A DNA stretch of 64,000 bases, taken from assembly GCA_920105625.2 (NCBI GenBank), contig OV050030.1, forward strand, positions 24,522,016-24,586,015, read 5' to 3'. The position numbers were made by a program, and so were the translations under genes. The notes under the pieces are model-generated. The model worked only from the letters and a program-made list of their open reading frames with translations. It did no database searches and was not told where the DNA came from. Of this stretch, positions 1 to 12,471 are shown piece by piece (position 1 is the stretch's first letter; each line of letters opens with the position of its first letter). The DNA comes from Clusia tigrina (taxonomy: Eukaryota; Arthropoda; Insecta; Diptera; Clusiidae).

Positions 1-1
1 T

Positions 2-400
2 ATTCCTATCCCAAAGTCTGACAATGATTACCGACCAATCGCTATTTTACCATGCCTATCTAAAGTATTTGAATTAGTAATGGAGAAACAAATCAAAAAG
101 TTTTTATCAGACTATAATATTATAACTGAATGAGAGACTGTCTGGCTTTATGTCGAGGAGGAGTTGCATAGCGGCTCTGACCGATGTAGTGGAGTATATT
201 CGTGTGGCACTTGACTCAAATAAGGTGTCTTTCTTGATAGTATTGGATCATTCTAAGGCAAATTGACTGTGTTGACTATAATGTTTTATGCACAAAGCTT
301 TTGGGAATGTACAATTTCTCCTCCACTGCCGCAAAATTTATAAAATCGTATCTTACAGAAAGAACTCAAGCAATTAAGATCGAGAACCATTTTAAAGGTA
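2..400 (+). pseudogene. Non-LTR retrotransposon reverse transcriptase fragment
   Basis: The + strand encodes RT-like peptide with DYRPIAILPCLSKVFELVM near 31-90, then after an in-frame stop and small frame shifts LSGFMSRRSCIAALTDVVEY and SYLTERTQAIKIE. This is the order seen in the N-terminal half of the reverse transcriptase of Jockey-like non-LTR elements (…YRPI.LLP.LSK.FE…Q.GF…SC..AL…). It is broken by stops and shifts and ends abruptly at the TA where the mariner at 401 is inserted. The 5' part lies outside the window. Clade assignment is tentative. Confidence 0.75.
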
Positions 401-1673
401 CGAGGGCGGATTGATATTGAAGCTACCTAGCGCTAGATGGCAGCACAAACACAAAAACTTTTTTTTTAGAAATTGCGATCTGTCAAACGTCAGCTGTTAA
501 AATTTCACCCAAATTCATCGATTAGTTTATTTGTTGTAGTCGTTTGAAGTAAGCAACTTTTGTGTTTCTTGAAAAATGGAAAAAAGCGAATTTCGTGCAG
601 TGATTAAACACTATTATTTGAAAGGGAAAACGGCGAAAGAGACAAAAGAAAAGCTCGATAAACATTACGGTGAGTCTGCTCCGTCAGATTACATGGTAAA
701 ATATTGGATTGCTGAATTTAAACGCGGCCGAACAAGCACTGCAAAAATACCATCAACAGGAAGGCCAAAGGAGGTGGTTACTGAAGAAAATATCAAGAAA
801 ATCCTCGATATCGTTATGAATGATCGCCGAGTCAAGTTGCGTGAGATTGTTGAAATGGTAAACATATCATATGGACGTGTGTCCAACATTTTGCATGAAC
901 ATTTGCATATGGAAAAGCTATCGGCAAGATGGGTGCCGCGTTTGCTCAGTGTCGAACAAAAACGAGTTCGACAGACCACTTCCCGGCGGTGTTTGGACAT
1001 GATAAAGCGTAATCTTGTTGATTTTCGGCGTCGATTAATAATTGTTGATAAAACGTGGGTCCAATACTACACACCTGAAACCAAAAATCAATTGAAACAA
1101 TGGGTGGAAGCTGGTGGAAGTGCTCCGAAGAAGGCGAAGGCAGTGAAATCGGCTGGCAAGGTTATGGCCACTGTATTTTGGGATGCACAAGGTTATCTTG
1201 AAAAAGGATCCACAATCACAGGAAAGTATTATCGTACATTATTGAATCAATTGATTGATGCAATCAAGGAAAAACGACCACATTTAAAGAAGAAAAAAAT
1301 GCTCTTTCTTCAAGACAACGCACCGGTTCACACAGCATTAGATACGATGCTAAAATTACGTGAAATACACTTCGAATTGGTTAATCATCCACCTTATAGT
1401 CCAGATTTAGCTCCAAGTGACTTTTTCCTGTTTCCAAACTTGAAAAAATGGCTCGTAGGAAAAAGATTCATCTCAAACGAAGAAGTGATTACCGAAACTA
1501 ACGCGTATTTTGAGGGGTTCCCGAAATCGTATTATTCAGATGGTATAAAAAAGTTGGAATATCGTCTTACTAAGTGTGTCGAAGTAAAAGGAGACTATGT
1601 TGAGAAATAAATGGCTTTTGAAAAAAAAACGTTTTTTTCCTACTTAGGTAGCTTCAATATCAATCCGCCCTCG
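401..1673 (+). mobile_element. Complete mariner-family DNA transposon, 1273 bp
   Basis: Perfect terminal inverted repeats of about 28 bp lie at 401-428 and 1646-1673, starting CGAGGGCGGATTGATATTG. They are flanked on both sides by TA (399-400 and 1674-1675), the target duplication expected of Tc1/mariner elements. The length fits the family (about 1.3 kb) and one uninterrupted transposase frame fills the inside. It sits at the junction of two retrotransposon fragments. Identical repeats and an open frame suggest a fairly young copy. Confidence 0.95.
576..1610 (+). CDS. Mariner transposase, 344 aa, intact frame
   Basis: Cut-and-paste transposase that would bind the element's own inverted repeats and move it between TA sites. 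The N-terminal 110 or so residues form two helix-turn-helix-like segments (10-55 and 72-110), followed by the family linker WVPRLL at 119-124. The catalytic triad is visible as D158 (in IVDKTW), D247 (in FLQDNAPVHTA) and D282 (in YSPDLAPSDFF); D247 and D282 have 34 residues between them, so it is D,D34D. The C-terminus ends in KCVEVKGDYVEK, the usual mariner ending. The length is standard (about 345 aa). One oddity: the acidic residue that usually follows the first catalytic D (DE.W) is lysine here (DKTW). Whether it is still active cannot be told from sequence alone. Confidence 0.95.
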   Translation: MEKSEFRAVIKHYYLKGKTAKETKEKLDKHYGESAPSDYMVKYWIAEFKRGRTSTAKIPSTGRPKEVVTEENIKKILDIVMNDRRVKLREIVEMVNISYGRVSNILHEHLHMEKLSARWVPRLLSVEQKRVRQTTSRRCLDMIKRNLVDFRRRLIIVDKTWVQYYTPETKNQLKQWVEAGGSAPKKAKAVKSAGKVMATVFWDAQGYLEKGSTITGKYYRTLLNQLIDAIKEKRPHLKKKKMLFLQDNAPVHTALDTMLKLREIHFELVNHPPYSPDLAPSDFFLFPNLKKWLVGKRFISNEEVITETNAYFEGFPKSYYSDGIKKLEYRLTKCVEVKGDYVEK

Positions 1674-1675
1674 TA

Positions 1676-2790
1676 TATATAAAGCGAGCTTTTTGACAGC
1701 GCTGGACATGTACATGAAAGGTGATCCACACTTTCTTCTTCCTCATCGTTTCCGCAGTTTCCTCAGAAGTCGTTATGGGGTAAGAAGGCAGTGTCTAGTT
1801 ACGATGCAGTCTAATAATCCGATGAATAGTTTGTTTAGCATTATCAGTTCTATGGACCTGCTTTGGAGCGATTTTAGCCCATATTTGCCTTATAAGAGTT
1901 GCAAATCGGTACTAGTCATCTAGCATTTACCTCCTTCAAGGATTCTGGTTTTAGTAGCATTTTGCAGGTGGTTAGTGGCCTCCTGTTCTATGCTTGTGTT
2001 TTATACCTCGGTGCCTGCCCTATGAATGCATCGCGGGCTGGCATCAGTATTCACTTTAAGACAGGCAGCTGCCCTACTGATTACAGTTCATTCAGCTTGG
2101 AAATACTATATTGGTAGGGCAGCCGGTTTGATAAGTAAAGGTTTAACTCCTTGCAGTAAACTCCGCTCCCAATTTTGTTTGCTGTTTGCCTCTCCCATTC
2201 CCATCTTGCAGGGATTCTTTCACTAAAATTGTTTCTTCTTAACACTGGTTTGAGAATCGTATAGTCTACTTGCTCCGATTCGTGGTTGCCTGCCTCCGTA
2301 AAGCAATTGCGTTGAGTTTTGCTGCTGCTCATGTTCCCATGCAGTCAGTGAAGATATCGTAAGTGCCGTAGTTTTAGTGTCATTTCTAGGGCCTTGGGGG
2401 GTGTTGTTCAGATGGTGTTAGTTATCATTAGGGCTGCCATGCTCTGAACTTTTTCAATTGGTCACCAAATTGTAACTCCATATATAAGAATGGGTATTAT
2501 CACTGCTGTGTTTTTTTTTCTCTACTAATGGCCCTTTTGCATATCAAGAGAGGATTAGTGGCTTTCTGAATTCAGTTGCTAATGTTAGGTTTCCAGCTTT
2601 CGGTCTAGGACAATTCATAGGTATTTCACTTTTTCCGAGAGTTGCAGAGGTGTGCCATTTAATGAAGGCATGCTAAGACAAGCATTCTTGTGGTTCTTTG
2701 TGAAAAGCATAAGTTCCGTCTTCGCAGCATTTATACGAATCCGCATCTCTTATCCACTTTAACATATATACTATGTATAATCTATGGTTC
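1676..2790 (-). pseudogene. Degenerate non-LTR retrotransposon: RT tail and RNase H
   Basis: Read on the minus strand from 2790 downward, the sequence gives the RT thumb region (PSLNGTPLQLSEKVKYL…VLDRKL, near 2680-2590). Next come an RNase H beginning (IGSGVYCKELNLYLSNRLP) near 2180-2110 and a cysteine/histidine tail (NDEEEESVDHLSCTCPALS) near 1760-1695. The order RT-RNase H-CCHC-like tail matches RNase H-bearing non-LTR elements. Many stops and shifts. It is in the opposite orientation to the RT fragment at 2-400 on the other side of the mariner, so the two are not one simple element. Confidence 0.75.
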
Positions 2791-4420
2791 GTCTTATACA
2801 AATACAAGGATTTGGCTATTTTTCCCTCCGCAAAATAGGCAATATACCAATATAGGTATAGATATAATTCCACAGCTTACAGCCAAGTTACATTCAGATT
2901 GCTTAACACCTCTAAAGTAAAAATGTGAATTCCCGAACAACTTTGCATATTTCACAGTTCCGCATTACTATATTTTTAAAGATATTATCTGTTTTCTTAT
3001 CGTTTAATCAATAAATTTAAGCTACCTGAATATTTGAAATTGTTAGTTAGTAGTCATGTGTCATGTTTTCCAATCTTAAATCGGACAATATTTACGTATA
3101 AAAACAAATTTGAGTATATATCTAAAGACTACATATGTCAATGGTTCAAGTCTTATATTAGCTTCACACAGCTACAATTGAACGGAACTTCTGAAATCAC
3201 AATATGTTTCTTGTCTGTATTGAGATGACTTTCTGCCACAAAATAAACTCTGTTACCACTTTGCCACAATTCCTGAAAATGTTGTCAATATGTAGTGTGA
3301 AACCAGCATAAGTCCTACAGAAAGACTCACTTACCAACTGAAGTATTTATAAATTTTTCTCAGCAACCTTCTTCATCACTGTAACAAAATCAATTAATTA
3401 TGATGGCAGAAAACGAGGCATTATAAAATTCCCCACCATTGACAAGTAATCGACTCTGTTTATCTTCATCTCTTTTATAAAATATCCTTATTGATTAAAA
3501 AACGAGAAAGGAAAATCTTTCAGCACACACTCTTATATAAAACTCAAAACATATCATCATCATAATCATCATCATCGAAACTTATCTCGTTGAGTTTCGT
3601 ACATCAACGCACGCTGATGTGTGCTGATATTGGTGCGGTGTGAGCGCCTGCCTGCCTGCCCGCTTCATTCTATAAATTAAATTTTGAAAAATTAATGAAA
3701 ACTCGGAAATTCGTTTCATCATCGCACGCTATCTGCGAAATATGCTTACTATCTATCCGTGTCTATTTATAACGATTTATTTGCAGACATTGTAGCTCAC
3801 TGTTTAAACATTTATCAAAAATATGCATGATTTGCTTTTAGAATGAGGCACAATATTTTTGGCTAAACATATCGAAATGGAACAGTTCCGATATAGAGAA
3901 CAAGGAGAGTTTTATGCCATTAAAAATAATCGTATTACTGCTGGTCCAAATGAGTGGATTACCTCGAAATCATGCGTGGAGGAGGTGGTCAATATGATAT
4001 ATTTTTACTTTCAATGATCAATTCGGTAGGAATCGCCAGACGTTTGTATGAGTCATCAAAGTATATTCTCATCTGTAGGCCATATGGCCATTTGTTATTT
4101 TGTTCGCACAGTGTCCCAAAACTCGGTGAGGAAATGTATATACATATTTTTTTCTATTATGATGCAGTCTTTTCCAGAAAATCACTGCTGCATAGAATCC
4201 AATTTTGTGTATTGTGAAGATGCTTAGATGATCTTAGGACTGACTTTTCGCCAGAACAATTTAGTTCTATAATAATCAAGAAAAACGTTCAAGGGATTGG
4301 GTTCACCTTAATATGAGGATGAGAAACTGTTAGGTATATAAAATGCCATATTATAAGATATATGTTTTTTCTTCCAAATAAAATTATTCTCTGGCTTCAA
4401 AATGTACTCGTTTAATATAT

Positions 4421-4470
4421 AGAGACCCCCGAGTGTGAGTCTATTATGGTTACTATTAGACCATGAAGAC
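4421..4470 (-). repeat. Relic of tRNA-derived SINE head
   Basis: The segment with GAGTGTGAGTCTATTATGG and ATTAGACCATGAAGACC resembles the tRNA-like head of the better SINE copies at 9408-9592 and 37090-37274 (GTGAGTCTAGCATGCTTACCA). It is short and diverged; no target duplication was seen. Confidence 0.35.
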
Positions 4471-5099
4471 CGACAATGTATTCTATATTATTCTACCAGA
4501 CATTTATTTTTGTTATTGTTATGGGGATAATCACTACTACCATAAGGTTGTTTTTGTGTTATTGTGCCCTCATTATGACCCCCATATTCCTTCTTGAGCC
4601 CTATTTTCTGGTTATACTTAAGAAAAAGATTTATTCCAGGGATTTCACAGCATTAGCCGAACCTTTGCAGAATCCGAAGTATCTATTGCAAGCATACATT
4701 AATGCAGGGTATTGTGCTGGCAAATGCAGGGAACTCTTTTCTTCCTCCGTAGAGACACTGAAGAAGTTGTCGTGTTAACAAGTTTGTGTCAATATTCTAG
4801 AAAGGATGATTGGTGGTCTGAAACCTTTTAGGTAATATGTCTCTAGAAGTTCCTAAGCTTGCCTTAGTCAAGTTACCCCAATCAAGTGGTTGTTCTTAAG
4901 GTTAGCCTCATGGAATCTAAGAAGATTAAACATAGTGTCCTCTCCTACTCCACAGAAAGGTTATGTTTTAATGAAAGGGTGGGAACCAGATATAATCAAG
5001 GTAAACTCTGAGATATAACCCGCTGTATATTTGTAAAGAAGTTCTCGGATTTAATTTTTTCTGCGAATAAACGTGGAAATAAGAAGGTTAAGAAACAAT

Positions 5100-5240
5100 T
5101 TTAACATTTTTATAATTATTTTTTCTTACCTCAATATTAATTATGTCTCCCAGGGTCTGGGGATTGATTACTAGAATCTGTGGCTTAAGAGAAGATGGTT
5201 TAGAAAGAAGTATTTTGGGACCCTTACAACATCCTTACCT
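5100..5240 (-). repeat. Diverged SINE body
   Basis: ATTAATTATGTCTCCCAGGG…TCTGGGGATTGATTACTAG… and …TTTAGAAAGAAGTATTTTG follow the same order as the body of the SINE copies at 9408, 33067 and 37090 (ATTAATTATG..TGCAAGGGGCTGGGG…GAGTAC…TTTAGAAA…). The tRNA-like head is missing. Minus orientation, as for all other copies. Confidence 0.4.
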
Positions 5241-7115
5241 ACTACTAAACTACGGAGACCTGCCAACAACTTTATTGCTACCTTATCCTCACCAACAAAG
5301 ACATCCAGTTTGAAATTACTTCGTTTCTATGAACACCACTCTGCATTATGATTAACCAGAGTAGGGAACAGGAAAATGTTTACACTTTTTCTAATTTTTA
5401 AACTGAATATTTATCCTTTATTTTCTTCTAATATTTCTCACTGATTGTCATTTAAGTGTATTTGAGAAGATCATTCCTATCCATTCTAAATGCATATATA
5501 TTGATAAATAAATGATTAGCCGTCGAGACATATTGCCCGTTTCTCCTTCAAACTCTCTTACATGCATAGCCAAGTTGTTTCGATAATCTCTCGTTCGTTT
5601 CGTTGTGTTTTTATCTCCACTTACGTGTCAATTTATATGAAATTCATCACACTTTGTGCATATATTTCCCAGTAATTGCAACATTATACGCTATACAAAT
5701 AAAATTGTTGTGGATTCCAAATAATTTAAGCGCATAATTAATTGCACGTTTTTAAGATGACTGGCGGAATGTAGTTGTATATGCCCGTATTTTAGGGCTT
5801 ATTTATTCAACGGCATTTTAAACAATGTTTTACAATTAGTTTAATTTAAAACGTTCAGCAGGTATACTCAAAATTACGACGTACCTGTACTCGTAATAAG
5901 TACGTGTCGTGCTTTAAAATCTTTGCCCCATTAAGGTGATAGGTGAGAGACAACTTCGGTGCAGGTAGTAACGTTTTATCAGGCACATGGGAGCACCATC
6001 TGGGAACTATCGTCTGCTTGAAAGGCAGATGATGACAATATTTGTAACTAAATTATAAATATGCATAACTTCCAGATATCAGGAAGAACCTTAATTGTTA
6101 CGTTTTAGGTTTATAGTAAATCTTTTTTCGACTCAACTTATGTATTTCTGGAACTATCTCCTGTTAACTTATTTTCTCAGCAACCATAAATTGGTTGGAT
6201 TTATTATCCATACCGGATTGGCCAAATTAGTTCTGTTCTCTTCTAACTTTGCTGTACTAGGACCCCACCACTTTGTTATTGTTACTTTGGTTTATATTTT
6301 AATGAAATATTAACGCAATACCTAGAGATCAAAGTACAGATCAATAAACAGCAACCACCTTCACATAGTTTCAATATGCTTAGTCCATGAAGAAATTATT
6401 ATATTGCCTCCCACTCTCCCAAAGAAACAATTCAGTTTTTATTAATTGTTTGAGAAATTAAATGATTATGTAAGAATGACATGAAGTGCTTGTGGAAAAA
6501 ATCATAATTTAGCTTGCGAAACGTACTGACCCCATGTTTACTATAAAAATTATTCTTTAAACTTGGAGGTAATTTTGAATTTATCCTAAAAACATACATA
6601 ACGCATTTTTCTATCTATAATGTCCACATGAGTATTTCGATTAACTAATTCGCATATTTTACTTACATTGAAGGGGTCCAAAGGCAGTGTTAATGCTACT
6701 TGGCAGTCCTAAAAATACTAACTTGGCCTAACAAGTTAGTATTTTCTCATATGTAACCATCTGAACCACCTGAATGGAATATACTATATAAACAATTTAA
6801 TGAAATCCCAGCTATTTTTGTGTTTACCACTGCCATAAAAAAGATTTTAGATATGAAATGACTTCCCCGGTATTTTCATTTCAGACTAAATATATATATA
6901 AATTGGTGTTAAATTATTTCAGTTGTGTACTCCTTTCTCGGTGGCACTTTAATTAGTTGTCCTAAAGCGCGTTTCCACTTATATGGAGTATAATATGACA
7001 GTTTTAAGCCATAAAGTGTACTTACAATAATTGGTTTTATGTGCTCTCGATCATAGAAGCTCCATTGACAATTATCTACTGGTACTTACTTGCAAAATTC
7101 TGTTGCACGTTTCGG

Positions 7116-7123
7116 TATATAAG
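7116..7123 (+). promoter_or_regulatory. TATA-like box upstream of small secreted-peptide frame
   Basis: TATATAAG lies 112 bp before the ATG at 7235. A TCATTC initiator-like hexamer follows at 7138-7143, about 24 bp downstream, slightly closer than the usual 28-32. An alternative TCA is at 7154. The combination is suggestive of an insect core promoter but is not proof in such AT-rich DNA. Confidence 0.35.
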
Positions 7124-7234
7124 TTCGATTGAACGAATCATTCTTTGATGGGCTCACAGCAGAGCTTCCTTCCGATATGGTCAACAATGTCTCCCTTATA
7201 TTCGTTTGAAGACCAGAAATAGTTGTGAAATAGT

Positions 7235-7441
7235 ATGAAAGTTTATCAAATATCTTTGAACAACAATTCAGGGTTAAAAATTATTGCCTTGTTATTCCTG
7301 GCTATTTTGTTCGAAACTAGAATCGCTTCACAAATTGGAATAACAGTTGGTGGAGTAAAAAGGCAGATTACAGTAACGGTTTCTGCTGGTGAAGTTCCTG
7401 GCAAAGAGAGTGGTGAGGATAGTCCTTCCGTAGTACTTTGA
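7235..7441 (+). CDS. Small secreted-peptide precursor candidate, 68 aa
   Basis: I do not recognise a family. The 68-residue frame has a plausible signal peptide: a polar N-region (1-15, ending in GLK), a hydrophobic core IIALLFLAILFE at 16-27 and a small-residue cleavage region around TRIASQ (28-33). After it comes a short Ser/Glu/Val-rich tail with one dibasic site, KR at 42-43, followed by Gln (VKR|QITVTV). This is the layout of a processed neuropeptide- or antimicrobial-type precursor whose mature peptide could start with pyroglutamate. A TATA-like box precedes it and its base composition is less AT-rich than the flanks. It is intronless and nested in the drk intron on the same strand. A chance open frame remains possible: no clear AATAAA follows closely. 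Confidence 0.45.
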   Translation: MKVYQISLNNNSGLKIIALLFLAILFETRIASQIGITVGGVKRQITVTVSAGEVPGKESGEDSPSVVL

Positions 7442-8398
<957 letters not shown>

Positions 8399-8617
8399 TA
8401 AGTTTATTAATAATGCGGACAATTGCACTGAACTGCACTGACAATTTGCGATAATTGTCGTGAAAACAAAATTTAATTGAATATAATAGCAAAAGGGAAA
8501 TTACTGCAAAACCAGTCAACAAAACGCCGCAGTGAAACGTTACAATTCGAATTTATCACAAGTTTTATGTATTGATAATTTAGCTATAGAAGTATAAATA
8601 ATTGATGGAAATATTGG

Positions 8618-8660
8618 GTTGGCAAAGAAGTAATTTCCGTTTTCACATCTCGAATCAATT
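8618..8660. repeat. Isolated mariner-type terminal repeat
   Basis: ATTGGGTTGGCAAAGAAGTA followed by ATTTCCGTTTT resembles the outer ends of some mariner elements (GGGTTGGCAA..AAGTAATT..GGTTTT). No matching inverted end and no transposase sequence were found nearby, so this is at most a solo end or a truncated MITE. A similar end lies at 56518. Confidence 0.4.
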
Positions 8661-8811
8661 CAGCGAAACTTATGAATGACTTCTATCTGTGCTATCAATT
8701 TATCCTTTTATTATTTGTTGGCTGTCACTCTCTTCAATGGCTGACAAGCTAATTGTGCGCGTAATTTTCGTCACAGCAGTTTACTGACTTCATGGTGGCT
8801 GCAAGGTGAAT

Positions 8812-9151
8812 TTCGTACCTCCGGAATTGTCAAACATAAGTAATGTGCGATCAAAATAAACGAAATTGAGAGGATTGGAGGAATACATAAGACCTGCTTA
8901 AAGTGGCACACAATTTATATAAAATATATTTAATAGTTAAATAGACTCATAATTTCTTCATAATGTTCAAACTTTACAAAAATAACAGTTAAAAAACTGT
9001 TATTCACTCAAATCAAAACTCTATTTGCAATAGTTTGCATATTAGTTTTGATCGCATTTTTCTGTAATTTCATTCTTGACAGCTACTAAGAGAAAATTGG
9101 TTCAAAAAAATTTGTTCTTGCAGCCGCCACCATGTAAATAAATTCACCTTG
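8812..9151. mobile_element. MITE-like element with CAAGGTGAATTT ends
   Basis: Starts CAAGGTGAATTTCGTACC and ends AAATAAATTCACCTTG, giving inverted ends of about 12 bp. Its inner part (TTTTGATCGCATTTTTCTG…TTGACAG near 9049-9082) recurs at 59287-59322 inside a second element with the same ends. No coding capacity. Target duplications are not evident for this copy. Superfamily is suggested by the copy at 9800, which shows 8-bp duplications (hAT- or P-like). Confidence 0.55.
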
Positions 9152-9407
9152 GTTGAGAGCAAAAACGAGCATTTTCCTCATATTTTGCTTTTTTCAATAA
9201 TTTCCGTAAAAGCAGGGAAGCAGTCGCGGCTCACAAAATATATCCATGTGTGAGATTTATGTATCGGAATTGGGTATTTGGCATATTTCCTATATAGAGA
9301 GACGATAACAACAACATACAGCTTCAATGAATTTAGAAATTCTTACTGATTAAGTAACTAACCAACCGTTTACTTAACTATAAGAACTAATGCTATTGTT
9401 TTTTAGT

Positions 9408-9592
9408 TATTATTATCATTATTATACCTTACACCATAATTAATTATGACTGCAAGGGGCTGGGGAATGAGTACGAGCAGCTACTGAAACTTTTTTAGAA
9501 ACAGGCTTTTTGAGGCCAATCCCGGGGCAGGGTTTGAATCTGCAACCCTCGTTAGTGTGAGTCTAGCATGCTTACCACTCGATCACAGAGGG
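9408..9592 (-). mobile_element. tRNA-derived SINE, nearly full length
   Basis: Read on the minus strand it starts CCCTCTGTGATCGAGTGGTA (A-box-like), carries the B-box-like GGGTTGCAGATTCAAACC, then a body ending in the …CCCCTTGCAGTCATAATTAA region and an (AAT)n-type tail at 9408-9428. The order matches the copy at 37090-37274, which has clear target duplications. Head mutated at the B box (TTCAAAC rather than TTCGAAC). Confidence 0.75.
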
Positions 9593-9799
9593 TTTCAATG
9601 AGCATAAATACATTCCCCACTTTCTAATATATTTCGGTTATATACAACTGCAATATAACCAATTTAATATTTATTGTATATTTAACGCTACCTCCTTCAT
9701 GTTATGAGTACCAGCCAACAATCGACCATTGTGAATGATCTATCAGAATAATTTTCGCCTCACCCTCGCTCACAAAAGTAGCTCATTCAGAATATGGGC

Positions 9800-9827
9800 C
9801 AAGGTGAATTTACTTAAATTCACCTTG
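9800..9827. mobile_element. 28-bp palindromic TIR-only element with 8-bp duplication
   Basis: CAAGGTGAATTTA and its inverted copy TAAATTCACCTTG face each other across two bases. The whole is flanked on both sides by ATATGGGC (9792-9799 and 9828-9835). The 13-bp arms equal the ends of the larger elements at 8812 and 59095. It therefore looks like an insertion, or a later collapse, of a MITE down to its two ends. The 8-bp direct repeat is what hAT or P-type elements generate. Confidence 0.7.
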
Positions 9828-10464
9828 ATATGGGCTATCATTGAAACCGCTGTTGAATTTAATGACGAAAGTTGGTTATCAATACCAAAGTATTCCATTT
9901 CTCTTATTAATTATCCATCCAAAGAATTATTAGACTCACTACAACTACAAAATGGAACATAACAATTATTCTAATATAAGTTGCACACGAAATATTTTGA
10001 AGGGGTACTTTCGTTATAACAAACGTAGCTCTACCAAGGGTATTCACGAAACCGTTTAATTAACTTAATTGCTTAAATTTATGCAGCTCTATGGTAACAA
10101 ACCTAGAAAGTGCAATGTGAATAATGTTAATTAAGTAAAAACTATAAATTCTTTAGATGAATTATTCCAACTAATAAATAATATTTTAAATAAGTATACT
10201 ATAATTAAGTATAAAATGTTATAATTCTTTTATTTTAATATACACAATTAAATACATTTGTATTTGTACTGTACATTTAAACAATTTAACACATTTTAGA
10301 ACTGTTTATACGGCTTCAATTTTATTTAAACTGTTAAAACTTAAATTAAATTAGTTAAATTTTGTTTAAACTACTTGAATCCAGTTTAAACTGCTTAAAT
10401 TTAGCTTCAAATTTGTTCATACAAATTGAATCAGCTGTTTTAATAAATTAAGCAATTATGTTGA

Positions 10465-10674
<210 letters not shown>

Positions 10675-10740
10675 TGAGTGGAAATGAATTTACTTAAATT
10701 ATGTTCTCACTGATAATGTTAATATAACTGTCTTGTTTAA

Positions 10741-12471
<1,731 letters not shown>

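Larger units (their letters stand above)
2791..7100. other. AT-rich drk intron, no gene recognised
   Basis: This stretch belongs to the long first drk intron. Open frames here (for example 4476-4778) are short and not recognisable. It holds an ATC-rich microsatellite around 3555-3576, and weak SINE remnants at about 4421-4470 and 5100-5240 annotated separately. Nothing resembling drk exon 1 was found in it. Confidence 0.6.

Noticed and set aside
4476..4778. 100-aa hydrophobic frame on +
   Set aside because: The first half is simply T-rich sequence read as Phe/Ile/Leu; no homology recognised, no clear promoter, overlaps old repeat-like DNA.
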